DNA of 64,000 nt. It comes from Leucocoprinus leucothites. Its lineage: Eukaryota > Basidiomycota > Agaricomycetes > Agaricales > Agaricaceae. The translations under genes were made by a program, and so were the position numbers. Where the stretch lies: positions 124,001 to 188,000 of the forward strand of contig JAACJO010000026.1 in the NCBI GenBank assembly GCA_013368445.1, in the 5' to 3' direction. This document shows positions 1 through 11,477 of the stretch, in pieces (positions within the stretch are counted from its first letter, which is position 1; every line of letters starts with the position of its first letter). Below the pieces are notes generated by a model. The model searched no databases, was not told where the DNA came from, and saw only the letters and a list, made by a program, of their open reading frames with translations.

Positions 1-712
1 TATTGTGTCGATTTCGTTTACGGCGTTGATCTTGAATGAGTTGATTATGGTGGCTTTGGAGATTACGACTTGGTATGTGCTCTATTTTTTTTTAGTTTTC
101 CTTTCCCATCCTTTGTTTTGCTGTGCTTTACTTTTTGATTTTTTTCTCCTTCCGCGTGTTCCGTGTACCTTGCCTTTTATGTTCTTTGGTGTTCTGCTCC
201 GCTCTTTGTCCTATCCACGCTTATTTTTCCCATCTGCGTGATTCGTATCTTTATTGCTTTGGAGCTCTTCTATGATATGATCCGAACAATTTGCTGATGT
301 ATCTCTCCTTCCTTCGTGGGCTTAGGCATCTATACATGGTGATATCGGAGGTTGTGACGCTAATTTTGTACGCTATAAGCATAGCGTTCCTCCCTGAATA
401 TTTCGGTAAGTCTATCTGCTGCCACTTTCTTTCCCCTTTACGCCCCTGTTTTACGTTTGTACTTCTACGACCGCACATGGTGCGGCGCTTCCATGCCACT
501 CATGTTCCTCGCGTACTTGGTAAATATGACCACTGACCTTGTGTTTCACTGGTGCTTCTGGTGCCTTTTTTTCTTTAGATTTATCATTTGTGGTCACGAT
601 ACCCTTTGCGTGGAAGGTTGCGGTTATAGTTGGGATCAGTGCGATGCCGCTGTGGATTATCAAGTTGATTAGGAATAAGGTAAAACCGTCTGCGTCGAGC
701 AAGTTGCTATAG
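1..712 (+). CDS. NEO1-type P4-ATPase (phospholipid flippase), 3' end only
   Basis: C-terminal 95 codons of a P-type ATPase of the NEO1/ATP9 branch, a flippase of Golgi/endosomal membranes; the rest lies before the window. Three exons join in phase: 1-72, 326-405 and 579-712, with GTATGT and GTAAGT donors. The protein reads FTALILNELIMVALEITTW, then a segment with VVTLILYAISIAFLPEYF, then VTIPFAWKVAVIVGISAMP and IIKLIRNK before a stop at 710-712. These are the last transmembrane helices and the short basic cytosolic tail; the LNELIMVA motif is what I recognise as NEO1. No catalytic DKTGT domain is visible because it is upstream. The intron of 253 nt is longer than most in this window. Confidence 0.85.
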
Positions 713-1346
713 GCACTAGTGTAGGAGGTGGCGGGAGATTGATTGATATTTTGTTCTTTTTCAATGTATTATTTTATTAATTTGTGCTTCGGATGCTCTA
801 ATGTGGCTCTCAATAAGTACTTATGTAGTTGGAAAATCGTATCTAAACGGACAGACAAGTGGACGGAATGCCGCATAACAATATGTTGTATTATGGGCTA
901 GGTTGGGCTTGGCATGCAGCCGTCGGCATTATGGAGGCTTTATTTATCTCAGTGATGGGACAGGCCGCATGCATCATATCAGGATCATCATATGAACGTC
1001 GGTCGGGACTCGGATTTGCCAAAATCTCGCAATAAGCACTTCTAGGCAGGTACCCTCTCAGAGGCGCGTCCAATATTTCGCTCTTTTGGAAGGTGACTTA
1101 TATTAATTTTTTGGCAGCTTCTTGTTCTCCTCGTTTGCGAGTTTGAGATTGATCCCCGGCAAGTCTGCAACCTGTCGTCGATTGGACGGGGGGAAGTTGG
1201 ACTAGGGAGGTTTAGGCTGGTTTGGAAAAGCGCGCGCGTAAAATGAGACTCGTATATTCCGAGACTTTGGCATGGGCAATTGAAAAACGACACCAGCACG
1301 GTTCTTCTGGTGTTACTTTCCCGTTCCCCCCTGCCCCCTCACCGTC
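713..1346. other. Intergenic, no gene seen
   Basis: Head-to-tail spacer between the flippase gene and the M28-like gene. It should hold the flippase 3' UTR and the promoter of the next gene. A pyrimidine-rich stretch lies just before the ATG at 1347. I see no RNA gene or repeat in it. Confidence 0.5.
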
Positions 1347-3663
1347 ATGCGTTCGTTTGTCCCGCAGCTGCTCGCGGTTACCCTCGTGGCTGTCACTACT
1401 ACGCTTGCTCAGAAGCCTGCGCTTACCCAAGCTCAGCAGCAAATCCTCCGGATCGACTGTTCCAAACGAACCTCCGTGGTCCTCGATGGAGTATGTTTTA
1501 GCTTGCTTTTTCTGTTATCGTACATGACTGAATGTTCCTATTAGCGGGAAATGACAACCAGAATGTTCTGCTTGACCTTGTTCTTTCGAACATGAAGACA
1601 GCTGGGCTCGAAACTGAGGCACTGGACTATACACTCAACAGGCATGTCACTACTGCGCCACCACACAGTGGACAATACTGGCTCCGAATATAATTCCGTT
1701 GACATTGGCTTCATAGATGGGATCCTCGATGGTGGTCACTCACTCTTCACCTCAAGAACGGAACTGATCTCGCTCTTCCGACGACCGGATACTGGCCGTA
1801 CAGTGGTGACAGCGGTCCTGCAGGCGTCACGGCGCAACTCCACGATGGAGGTACCTATGGCCTCCACCCCGACCAGACCCATGACGAATCCACACTCAAT
1901 CTCGAGAATCTGCCGCAGGGAGGCACTATTCTGTTTTTCGACAACCCGAGCCCGACAAAGAATTATTCTTTGCCTGGGTATCATCTCCTCGGGTGCGTAT
2001 ATGCGGGAGCTTTTTTGGCTGGGTTTTGATTTGACGATCTTGCTTTTCTTTTTCTCTGTTTTCTAGAACCTCGCGCAACATCGGAGCGGAGGCCATACCA
2101 GAGGTACGCATATACCCATATCTTCTCTCATTTCATAGACGCTAATGAATGACACTATCCCAGCTCGGCAATCTCACGAATCCTCACTGGCAATCCGAGA
2201 AAAAGCTCGATTTTGCCGACTTCAAAGATATTGGCATTCTAGGCGTCATCGCAGCATGGACGCACACCTCTGATGACAATGCTGCGCTCCAGTTTCTTCC
2301 CAACGCCGGAGCTCCGGGAGACGGTAACCTATTTGACGTTCCTGCGCTCTATGTTGGTAGTTCCACTGGAGAGCTTATCCGTGACCTCATGAACGGTGGA
2401 AATGTGAATACTGCGACGGTCGTGCTTGATGCCCCTAGCTTTATGTCACCCAGCAGGACTGTCATTGGTCGACTGGAAGGATTGAAGAAGAGCAATGACA
2501 GTATATTGTTGTATACCCATAGTGAGTTCTTTGCTTTGCGGTGCTTATTGGGTTTGAAATTAAGACAATGGCCTGCTTTTTACTTCAGGCGACGGACCTT
2601 CTATTATCGAAGAGAACGGTGCGGTGGTTGAAACTAATTTTCTAGAAACACAGACGCTAAGCGATATTCTCTATAGGTCCCATCCTCCTATTAACAATGG
2701 CCGAATACTTTGCAAAGAACCCTCTCAACATCAGTCTCGAGTATGTTGCGCATTTATTCTCCGTCCACACCACACCCCAGGACTTTGCCCTTCCCCTCAA
2801 ATCTCCCTAATATCGTTTTATTGCCTCACTCCGTCATTAAATTTCATAACTGATCTCATTTCTTCCCCCCCCCCTTCTTCCTTCATAAATCAGTATTGTG
2901 ATGACGACAGGCCACATGTCCGGCGGGCACCTCGACGAAAAACAATGGATGGACCAACGTCCCGAAATCCGACGACGCGCAAAGGCAGCTATCGTTTGTG
3001 AACATTTCGGTGCTATTGAATGGAAGGATTCGTTTAAGAATGGGGATAATAATCCTGTATATGAGCCGACCGGTCAGATGGAACCGATGTGGACTATGGT
3101 GTACGTTTGATGTTCCGCTCTGTTCTCTACTTAATCTTTGGTTCCTTTGCTGACTACTTCACATATCCCCTTTGTTGCGTTTGATGCTTTCATGTACGTG
3201 CAGGAATGATGATCCTGCGGAAGATCAAGAATTGTTGCATCAACTGTATATTGATGCGTTTGAGGGTACATCGGACAATTTGAGAATGGCGATGCTGGCT
3301 CCTCAGACGGTCGGTGGGAAACGATATCAATGGTATGTGTGTTCCATTCATTTCGTATTTTGCCATGTTATATCTCTTCTCATTTGTCGCCTCTCTGACC
3401 AGGTATGGCGCTGGAGGCAGTAGTGTCTTAGGCCGCAGTAATCTTCCGACGCTTGGGTAGGAACCTCTGCTTCACTTAACTGGACTTTTTTCTGAGTTTT
3501 CTTTTTGTATTGTAGGATTATCCCGCAGCCTGACTATTTGTGGGCTGCGATGGTCGACGGTGGATGGAGCAAGTTGAACATCGATATGGCCATCGAACAG
3601 ATTAATGTCATTCTGAGACTCGTTACGAGTCTTGATGATAGGTATTCTGCTGGTGAGCTATAA
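1347..3663 (+). CDS. Secreted M28-peptidase-like protein, probably with degraded active site
   Basis: Eleven exons give 508 residues: 1347-1490, 1562-1641, 1717-1992, 2067-2103, 2164-2521, 2589-2618, 2677-2740, 2894-3100, 3204-3332, 3403-3456, 3516-3663. Residues 1-21 form a signal peptide (MRSFVPQLLAVTLVAVTTTLA), so it is probably secreted or lumenal. The middle (YWPYSGDSGPAG to HDGGTYGLHPD) resembles a protease-associated type insert. The C-terminal half (THSDGPSIIEENG followed by a helix with LLLTMAEYFA, then TTGHMSGGHLD) aligns in pattern with M28 aminopeptidases (HxD ... GADDNASG ... LLELA). The usual EE pair of M28 enzymes is not seen after the central strand, so catalysis is doubtful. 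Intron 2 (1642-1716) needs a GC-AG splice. Exon 6 is only 30 nt. The family call is moderate; the gene model is well supported by phase. Confidence 0.7.
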
Positions 3664-4791
3664 ACCGAGCTGGCCTCTTTTTCCTTTTCTTATCACCTGT
3701 ACATGGTTTATTATGACCACATATGTTATGTTATGATCCCCTTGTTATGGTTATTCCTCCCTCTTCCTCTCCTCGTTTCTAGCTGTAGTCTATGTATATA
3801 TCAGGATTCTTTAGGAATACCCCGCCAGCGGCCAGACTGTTGGAATATATATCCCTCTCTCTCGCTATTCCCCATTTTTGATATTCCACACTTGATTCTA
3901 ATACGTTGACTTTATCTTCTTCATTGTTATTTGTATAGATATCTCGCCGTGTTTAAGAGTCGAGTGTTAGATAAAAAAAACTCTGGTTAGATTCTCACAG
4001 AATGGTTCGTGGCGATAAGGTTCAAGTCTAATGCGACGGTTCCGAGATAGGTACATGGGTTCTTAAAATATGTCCTGATGGTGTAGACTCAAGCGCTCAT
4101 CCAAAAATTGTGACGCGTTGTTCGTTATCATTGACGTCGTGAATGACGAAAATTTCGAACTTCGAAGGAGTGACATATATTCTTACAAGGTGTTTGCTTA
4201 TTTTACGCTTCGAAAGCGAGTCGGATTGCAAGGGTGATGTCATATAAGAATAATCAAAGCTCAGAAGGACGGACAAACGAAGTTTGAACGGACAAAAGGA
4301 AGGACAGAGAAAATACATGGATTGTTCGGGCAGGGACGGAAGCTGAGAGACGAGAAATAATAAGTAAAGAGGGAAGAGAAAGAGAGACTTGATGTTATTG
4401 CAAAAAATTGTGTGGTTGTACTTCAATCCGATGCAAAGTAGACGTAACATGACTAGCGTGAAAGGCGCAAGGGGATGGTGGTAGCGACAGTGGTGGTTGG
4501 AGAGGTAAATGTAGTGAACCAACTGAATGAATGGATTACTGACTAACGGAAACAAATGCGTAGAGAATGGGAGAGAAGGATGAGGTAATAAGAAAGAAAA
4601 AACAGAACAAGAAACAATCCGTTCCTGTCGACGACGACAGCAAAGACAAGGGCCTCTTCAAAAGTCACACTTCCGACTTCAACATCATGGGTAATCCCTA
4701 ACTTCTCCCCTCCAACCGCGCTTACGCGACAAGAAGCTCCACCGATATGTCAAACCACCACCACCATCACCACCAAACCAAACCTAGCCCC
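3664..4791. other. Convergent intergenic region (two 3' ends)
   Basis: Spacer between the convergent M28-like (+) and NST1-like (-) genes. Open frames here, such as the minus-strand one at 4097-4555, are low-complexity and look like untranslated 3' sequence. Nothing else is recognised. Confidence 0.5.
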
Positions 4792-7700
4792 TCAAACACC
4801 AGCACCACCAGCACCTCCGCCACCGGCCTGGTGAGTCGCAGGCGATCCGGGCGCAACGTTACTATGGCTCATAAACGGCCCCGCCCCTCCAAAGAACGGA
4901 CTCCCTACAATACCAGGAGGTCCCGTATGCCAATCCGGCGCGGAACCGGGAGGGCCACTGGGTGTTCCCCACAGCGACGCTGCACCGGCACTACTGGGTG
5001 GAGGAGGACCAGGAGGGTGTTGTGGATGATGAGGAGGTAGAGGATGGCCAATTGGATGTAACGGGTTGTTGTGGTTATGGTTGTGGTTATGGTTATGATT
5101 ATGATTATTATTGTGATTGTGGTTGTGACTGTGATTAACGGCGCCTGGAGGCCCAATGGGCGGAGGGGGTGGACCTCCTGGTCGCGTACCTGGTGCTGTG
5201 GAGAATCCGGGAGGACCCCACGGCGTCGATCGTGCCATACCATCACCTACAGCACCACGAGGACTCGAAGGTCCCCAATGCGGCTGTCCAATCATTCCAG
5301 CACCTACACCCACACCTGGGCCCACACCGCCACTACCACTAGCACCACCAGCACCAGCACCGCCAATGCTGCCAACTCCAATCAGTGCTGTTGTCGTATG
5401 TCTACGAGCAGCGCTAAGCACAACTTCATCATCAGGCGCCGCAAGCGCCGATGATCCCAATAAAACTCCCTTCGGACTCGGCGACCTTTTCGTAGGTGAG
5501 TTTGATCTCGGGCTCGGGTTATCACCGTTCGCAGCACTACCACTACTACCACCACCAACGGCAGTTGTCGACCCCGTCGGTCTGGCAATCGGCGCAATCG
5601 GTCGTGAGATAGGTCCCAAATTCGGTACCGGTGGTACTGAACCGGGAGCATTCGAGCCGCCAGGTAAATCCGGAAGTCCATGAACGCTCCTCCTTCCAGA
5701 TCCAGGGGCCAACGAAGACGGTGCACCCGGTGTTGTCGGCGATCCAGAACCCCCTCCTGCCATCGGAGTTTTAGGTTTCGACGGCGGACCAATGGGCGAC
5801 GGAACACCTCCACCGGAGGGAAGACCCCCACCAGGCATACCACGTGGAAACGCAGGATCGAACGGTGTCGGACCATTGCTGAAATTTCCTCCTCTCGGAA
5901 GCGCAGAAGGTTGAAGTTGTTGTGGTTGCTGTTGTGGAGGCATACCGGGAGGATGCGTCGGAGGACCACCACCATAACCAAAGGGAACGTGAGCGCCGGG
6001 ATGGCCGAAATTGCTCATACGAGGTGATAAGGCCGATGGAGGCATCATTCCACCTTGGTTGCCGAACATCATGCCCGGAGCCGGAGGAAGCGGAGGAAGA
6101 TTGTGAGGATGGTGAGGAAGCTGAGGTGTATGCGGTGTGGGGGGTTGAGAGATACCAGGAGGTTGTTGTAGTCCTCGAGAAGATGAGCCAGCACCCTGAG
6201 GAGGCATTTGGGAGAGATGTGGAGGTGGAGGTGCGCGATTAGGATTTACGAGAATGTTGGGTGATGATATGGATGCAGAGAGAATGGGAGGCTTATTATT
6301 ATTGTAACTCCCTTTCTTCGTAGGAGTAGGAAGGTTACTGCTGTTCGCACTGTTCGTGCTCGTGTTCGGCGAACGCTGGAGTCCGGCAGGTGAAGAGCCC
6401 GAGGCCACAAGTCCACCACTGTTAGTCTTTACGGGTGACGTAGGAGATAGAGCATTACGCGCAGCCTGCTTCCCAGAGGAAGGACCAGCCGTAGCAGCCG
6501 CAGCTTTCTGCTGAGCAGCCAACCTCTCCCTAACCTCTCTCTCCTCCTTCTCCTTCTGGGCCTTCTTCTCCTTTTCAATACGCTCCCTCTCCTCCTTCTC
6601 CACTCTCTCCTTTTCCCTCTTCTCCCGCTCAACTCGTTCTTTCTCCTCTCTCTCCTTAGCTAATCTCGCTTCCTTCTCCTCTTTCGCTTTCCGTTCCTTC
6701 TCCTCCCTCTCTCGTCTCTCCGCTTTCAGTCGCTCCTCTCGTTCTCTTTTCCTCGCGTCGCGTGCAGCTTCACGTTCACGTTCTTCCTGTAAACGTTTCC
6801 GCTTCTCCTCCTCTTTACGCACCCGTTCCTCTTCAGCAGCTTTACGCGTTGCTTCGCGCTTTGCGCGTTCCTCGTCTCGTCGTTTCTTGGACTCCTCCTC
6901 TATCGCTGCTTGTCGAGCTTTCGCGACTGCCTCTTCAGCAGCCCGCTCCGCCGCCTTAGCCGCCTTCTCTTCCTCTTTCGCAAGCTTCTGCTGCCTGAAA
7001 AAATAAAAAAAGAGAGCGCATACATCAGTTAGAAAATGACTTTCAATCGACCACACGATCAGAACACACTAACCTCTTCTTATCCTTTTTTCTCTGATTC
7101 GCGCTCTGCTTCTTCTGTTCCCTCTCCTTTGTCATCTTATCCTCATCCTCCAACTCTCTAAGCAGCTGCAATTGCCTCTCCTGCGCCACTTTCTCCCTAT
7201 ACGCCTGTAACACCCTCTGCTCAAACATCCTCGCAGCAAATATCGAAAACATCCGCTTCCCCTCTTCCATCTTCTGTTCCTCTGTCATGATCTGGATGAG
7301 TGACATCATGATACGAGGTAGATTGAGTGGAGTGCCATCGGTGTAGTGACATTGCAGTGCGGGTTCGTATTCGGGTGGTGGGAGATCCGCGGCGGTACAA
7401 GAGGGAGAGAGCGAGAGGAGGAATTTGGGGTCGAGGTAGTGGAATTTATAAAGGATTGGGTAGTTCGAGGAGAGTAAGGGGGGAGACGAGGGAGGCGAAG
7501 GAGATGAAGACGTGGATGAAGATGAGGGAGAGGACGGGGAGGAAAGTTGTGGCGAGCAAAGAACGTAAGGTGGAAAGAGGGTGTACATTGGATCGGAAAT
7601 TGTAGAAAGTGGTTGGCGCATGGTGAGCAGTTTATAAATGCCGTCACATCGATTGTGGCAAACCATGGATGAATCACCCAAAAGATGAACATTGACCGTA

Positions 7701-10348
7701 TAGTTGATGTTTGGTAGGTAAAAACACGATACCAGAGGAAATTGACGCGTATATCGCACACGAACCATCATTTGCAGCGATGGTAGCGGTAGCAAGGGAG
7801 AGAGAGTCGCAGGAATGAAACACAGTAGGTCAGTATCATCATTATTTCAGAGAGGACTAGAAAGAATTTTGAAATGAGGGGTAATGAGGGGATGAGAGTG
7901 CGCTGGTCGGTCATCCACCAAATGTCGTGTGCGCCTCATTGCCCGAATGGGATATCCCGTAACCAACCAGAAAAAAAGGCCTCGCGAGCACGACACAAAC
8001 CCAAAAAAAAAAACACGAAAAAATATTAACAAAAAGAGAGCAACCCACCTCTTCATCTTCATCCTCTTCATCATCCTCGTCTTCACTTCCACCCTCCCCA
8101 TCCCCATCATCATCTACATCACTGCCGTCATCCCCTTCATCTTCACTATCCTCCTCGCTGTCATCCCCTACATCCACAGCCGCCTCCTCCTCTCTCTGCA
8201 TCCTCCGTTCGGCCAACTGCTCCATCATCTCCAGAAACTTCTGACCATCGTTCTTCAACAGGTCATCGGCAACAGTTAGGATATTACCCGGACCTAAAAT
8301 AGAATTAGAAATGCCGTTAATGGGAAAACGTTTCTATGACTGCGGATCTTCCTCGCTCTTGGGAGGCTGAACGAGAGATACTCACCGCTTACTGCCAGAT
8401 TTGACAAGCTGAAACCGTCCCGCTGCTTGCCGTTCACCCTCCTCCCGCCTCTTCCCACCATGCCTCTCCTCCCTGCAGGTGTCTGCCGCGCAGCCTTCCC
8501 TCTTCCATTCACCAATCTCCTATCATCCTCCTCATCTTCCTCATCGTCGTCTTCTTCCTCCTCTTCTTCCTCCTCCTCCTCTTCGTCTTCGTAGTCTTCA
8601 TCCTCGTCTTCATATTCATCGACCTCTTCATCTTCGAATTCGCTTTCTTTATTATTGATGTTATTATGATTGTGATGATGATGATGATGCAGATGATGTG
8701 GAGGATCATGGTGTGCTGTCGGAGGCGCTTTTCTACCATTTATAGAGGGTGGCTGCTGACGCTGCTTACCGCCACGACGTTTCCCGCCACCCACAATGTT
8801 GTTGTTTGGAGGTATGGGTGATACCACAGCACCGTTCTTGTCGAGTTCGACACTACCCGGAAAGGGACCAGGACCAGGAGGTGGTGAAATCGTGCCGCCG
8901 GAGTTTACATAACGCTGCTGGTGGTTCGCGTACTGTTCTAGCTCCTCGTAATAAGCATCGTACAGTACCTCGAGCTCCTCCTCTATCGCATTCCTGCTTG
9001 AGAGGGGTGACGTATGAGGTACGAAAACGAGAGAGCGGGAGGTTGCAGTAGTCGTGTGTTTTTTATGTTTTGTGCGAGATCAAATGTCGATCAGATTTTG
9101 ATCAAGAGATAAAATCGCAGATGGAGCGGAAAACCCGGAAAGAACGCAGTTGTTAGAAACAAGTCACAGACATAAAGAATGAAAATCAAAACAGATGAAA
9201 ATTCCACGAAATCGGAGAAGGGAAAGGACAAAGCAAGAAACCAAGCAAAGGAGACACGAACCGCTTCCGACCACATACAGCGCAACTGCACGAGTGTTTC
9301 TGTTGCTCCTTCATTTTTTTGAGCACAGTATCTTTCTCGATCTTGACAAGGTTTCTGCGTTCCTCCTCGCCAAGACCGAGCCAGAATTCCTTGATACGTT
9401 CTCGCTCTTCGGTCGTGCTCGTGCTCCATATCTTGTTAGCGCTTGCCTTGCCTTTCAGGCTGGTGGACACATTTCCTATCGTTCTAGACTTGCTAGTATT
9501 GGAGGAAGGCGGAGAGGGGTGGCGATTTTGAGTGGTTGGTGACTGATATGCGAGAGGAGCTTTGGAGGCGGCGCGCTCGGAACGGGGCTGCTGCTGCTGA
9601 GTCTGTTGGACTTGCTGCTGCTGGGTCTGTTGAGGATAAGCCATGGGCTTTTTGCCCTTTGCGGCCGGGGACGGGGACGGCTGGTTGGCCATCTGTGTTG
9701 TGGGACGAGCACTGACGGGCATGGCAGGAGAAGAGCCTGTACAGAAATCTTTGTCAGCCGGCATCAAATTTCCCCAGGCCCTCCGAGATCTCACCCAAAT
9801 CATCGGCATGTGCCGGCCGGCCACGCTTGCGCTTCCTCCGGCGACGGCGCGCTCCGGGTGAACCGTCGGAACCGGGCCGTTGCTGTGCCGGATGGTCCAG
9901 GAGGAGATCATCCTGGTCGCTCTCTTCAAGGTCCGACTTTGCCTTGCCCGCCTGTATCTTCTATAATATGTGTATTGGAATATGAGGCTAGCGAGGACCG
10001 GCAAAGCTTACGCACGCTTTGGGCGAGTGCATTTCTCAGCATCTCCATCTTCTCCTCTCGGCCTGGGTCGGGCGACATCACTTCTTTGAAGATCGCCGCA
10101 GCCGCCTGCGCAAAGTACTCGCCTTCACCTTCACTTATTCCCACTTCCACCATTCGCTGCCGTATCTGTTCCATCGCCCGAGGGCCCCGTTCTGCAAGAC
10201 CTTCTCGCATCTGATTTAGTACCCGCAAATCTTCACTGCCAACAATAGTCCCACCAACTAGCGCACTGTGCACCGACAATGCTTCTGCAAATTGCGCTTC
10301 CAACTGTTCCAAACCGCGTAGAATGTCTTCTGGCAGGCGCATGGACAT
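4792..10348 (-). CDS. NST1: NST1-like stress-response coiled-coil protein, 1,415 aa
   Basis: Seven exons on the minus strand join in phase: 10348-10016, 9960-9795, 9736-9262, 8993-8386, 8293-8049, 7291-7074, 6994-4792. NST1 proteins are cytoplasmic negative regulators of salt tolerance with unknown biochemistry. Recognised parts: the conserved [11 protein letters not shown] helix and [20 protein letters not shown] (about 300-325), [20 protein letters not shown] right after it, poly-Glu/Asp tracts (about 420-610), [14 protein letters not shown] (about 610), a long K/E/R coiled coil (about 680-880), then a Pro/Gly/Ser-rich tail with a His-Asn tract (about 1300). The first two exons add an N-terminal region with a basic RKRKRGRPA stretch, AT-hook-like. 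They join by strong splice sites, but a separate upstream gene with NST1 starting at 9722 is the alternative. The 757-nt intron at 7292-8048 is abnormally long. Confidence 0.85.
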
Positions 10349-11477
10349 GGCTGGGCCTGTATGCGTGTGCGATGGTGGTTCAGAGAGTGTAGCTATCTTC
10401 CTCGGGTCGTCTGAATCCGTGTGCGCGCGTGGTGTAGAGTGTAGTCAACGGTTGAATGTGAATGGCTCGCGGGTAGATGGTGGTAAGGAAGAAAGAGTGA
10501 TTGGCTGTTCGTCGAGGAGCTGCAAACATACATATCGACTCCCCTCCCCAGAACTCATCCCACTCTATTTCACACGTGATGCCCTGACCGCCGCCTGCCA
10601 ATCTCTCCTTGTCCTTGTCACTGCCGCTGTCCCGGCTATTCCTCGCACTCGCCGCTTCCCATCGTTCCTCTTGTATAATGCTATTGATCACTCGTCTAAT
10701 CGATATTACGATATCAGACGCTCTTAGGGAGATGATTCCGCAACGCGCGGCAACCTGCATTTTTTATTTATCTCCCACATCGTAATTAATCAGTTCCTCG
10801 ATCACTTTAGCTCCTGCATAGTCCTTGACGCAATGTGTCCGTTATCTCCAGTGCAGATCCGCTAGTCACCGCATGAGATGAATAAAAAAACAAACTCAGA
10901 CAGGGCCTATTCAAACACCCCAGCCCTGGGGCTCTGAATGTCACCTTCCACATCTAGACGTAAATTCTCTCGCCTAGCCCAAATTCAAAATGCGAAAGCA
11001 GATCTAATCTTCTTCCCATGTCGAAAAAGTCAACTCAACACTTCAAGCTGTACTTTCTAGAGTCTGAGTTTTGAACCTGACAATATGAGCCCTCAATATC
11101 TCCCACTCCGACTGATCACGATCCACCGGGGTGCTCATTTTGAGCGACCAGTCGCCAAACCATGCACATGGTCCTGGATTCGGGCTCGGACGAAGATGGA
11201 AGCCTGCTTTCGCAAATGGCCCAATGACCTTTTTTCCCATTCCAGAATAACTCGACATTCCAACACCGACCCCGCTTCTAGAATCTAGCCCCACCACCAA
11301 ATAGTATGAGATCAAATGAAAAACGGTCATATGATCAAATGAGTGGCCAGTGAAGTGCAATTAAAGGAAAATGTATAACGTGCAAAACTCTATGCACAAC
11401 ACGCTTCTACGCTACCTCTGATATTTTATTGATTGCTCGTCATCTATCGGAAGCATCGAGTTGACTTGAGAGGGAGC
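10349..11477. other. Intergenic between NST1-like and QCR2
   Basis: Upstream region of the NST1-like gene and 3' side of QCR2. A minus-strand open frame (10380-10760) could splice in phase to the NST1 ATG through a GTATGT donor near 10525. The sequence before the NST1 ATG is, however, pyrimidine-rich like a 5' UTR, so I did not include it. No RNA gene or repeat was recognised. Confidence 0.4.

Noticed and set aside
4097..4555. 152-codon minus-strand open frame
   Set aside because: Low-complexity, hydrophobic by composition, between two convergent genes; most likely 3' UTR.
7043..7795. 250-codon minus-strand open frame at the NST1 locus
   Set aside because: Its left part is the NST1 exon 7291-7074; the right part lies in the long intron. 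Not listed as a separate gene, but raised as a possible alternative start.
10380..10760. 126-codon minus-strand open frame upstream of NST1
   Set aside because: Could splice in phase to NST1, but the sequence before the NST1 ATG looks like a 5' UTR and no family is recognised.
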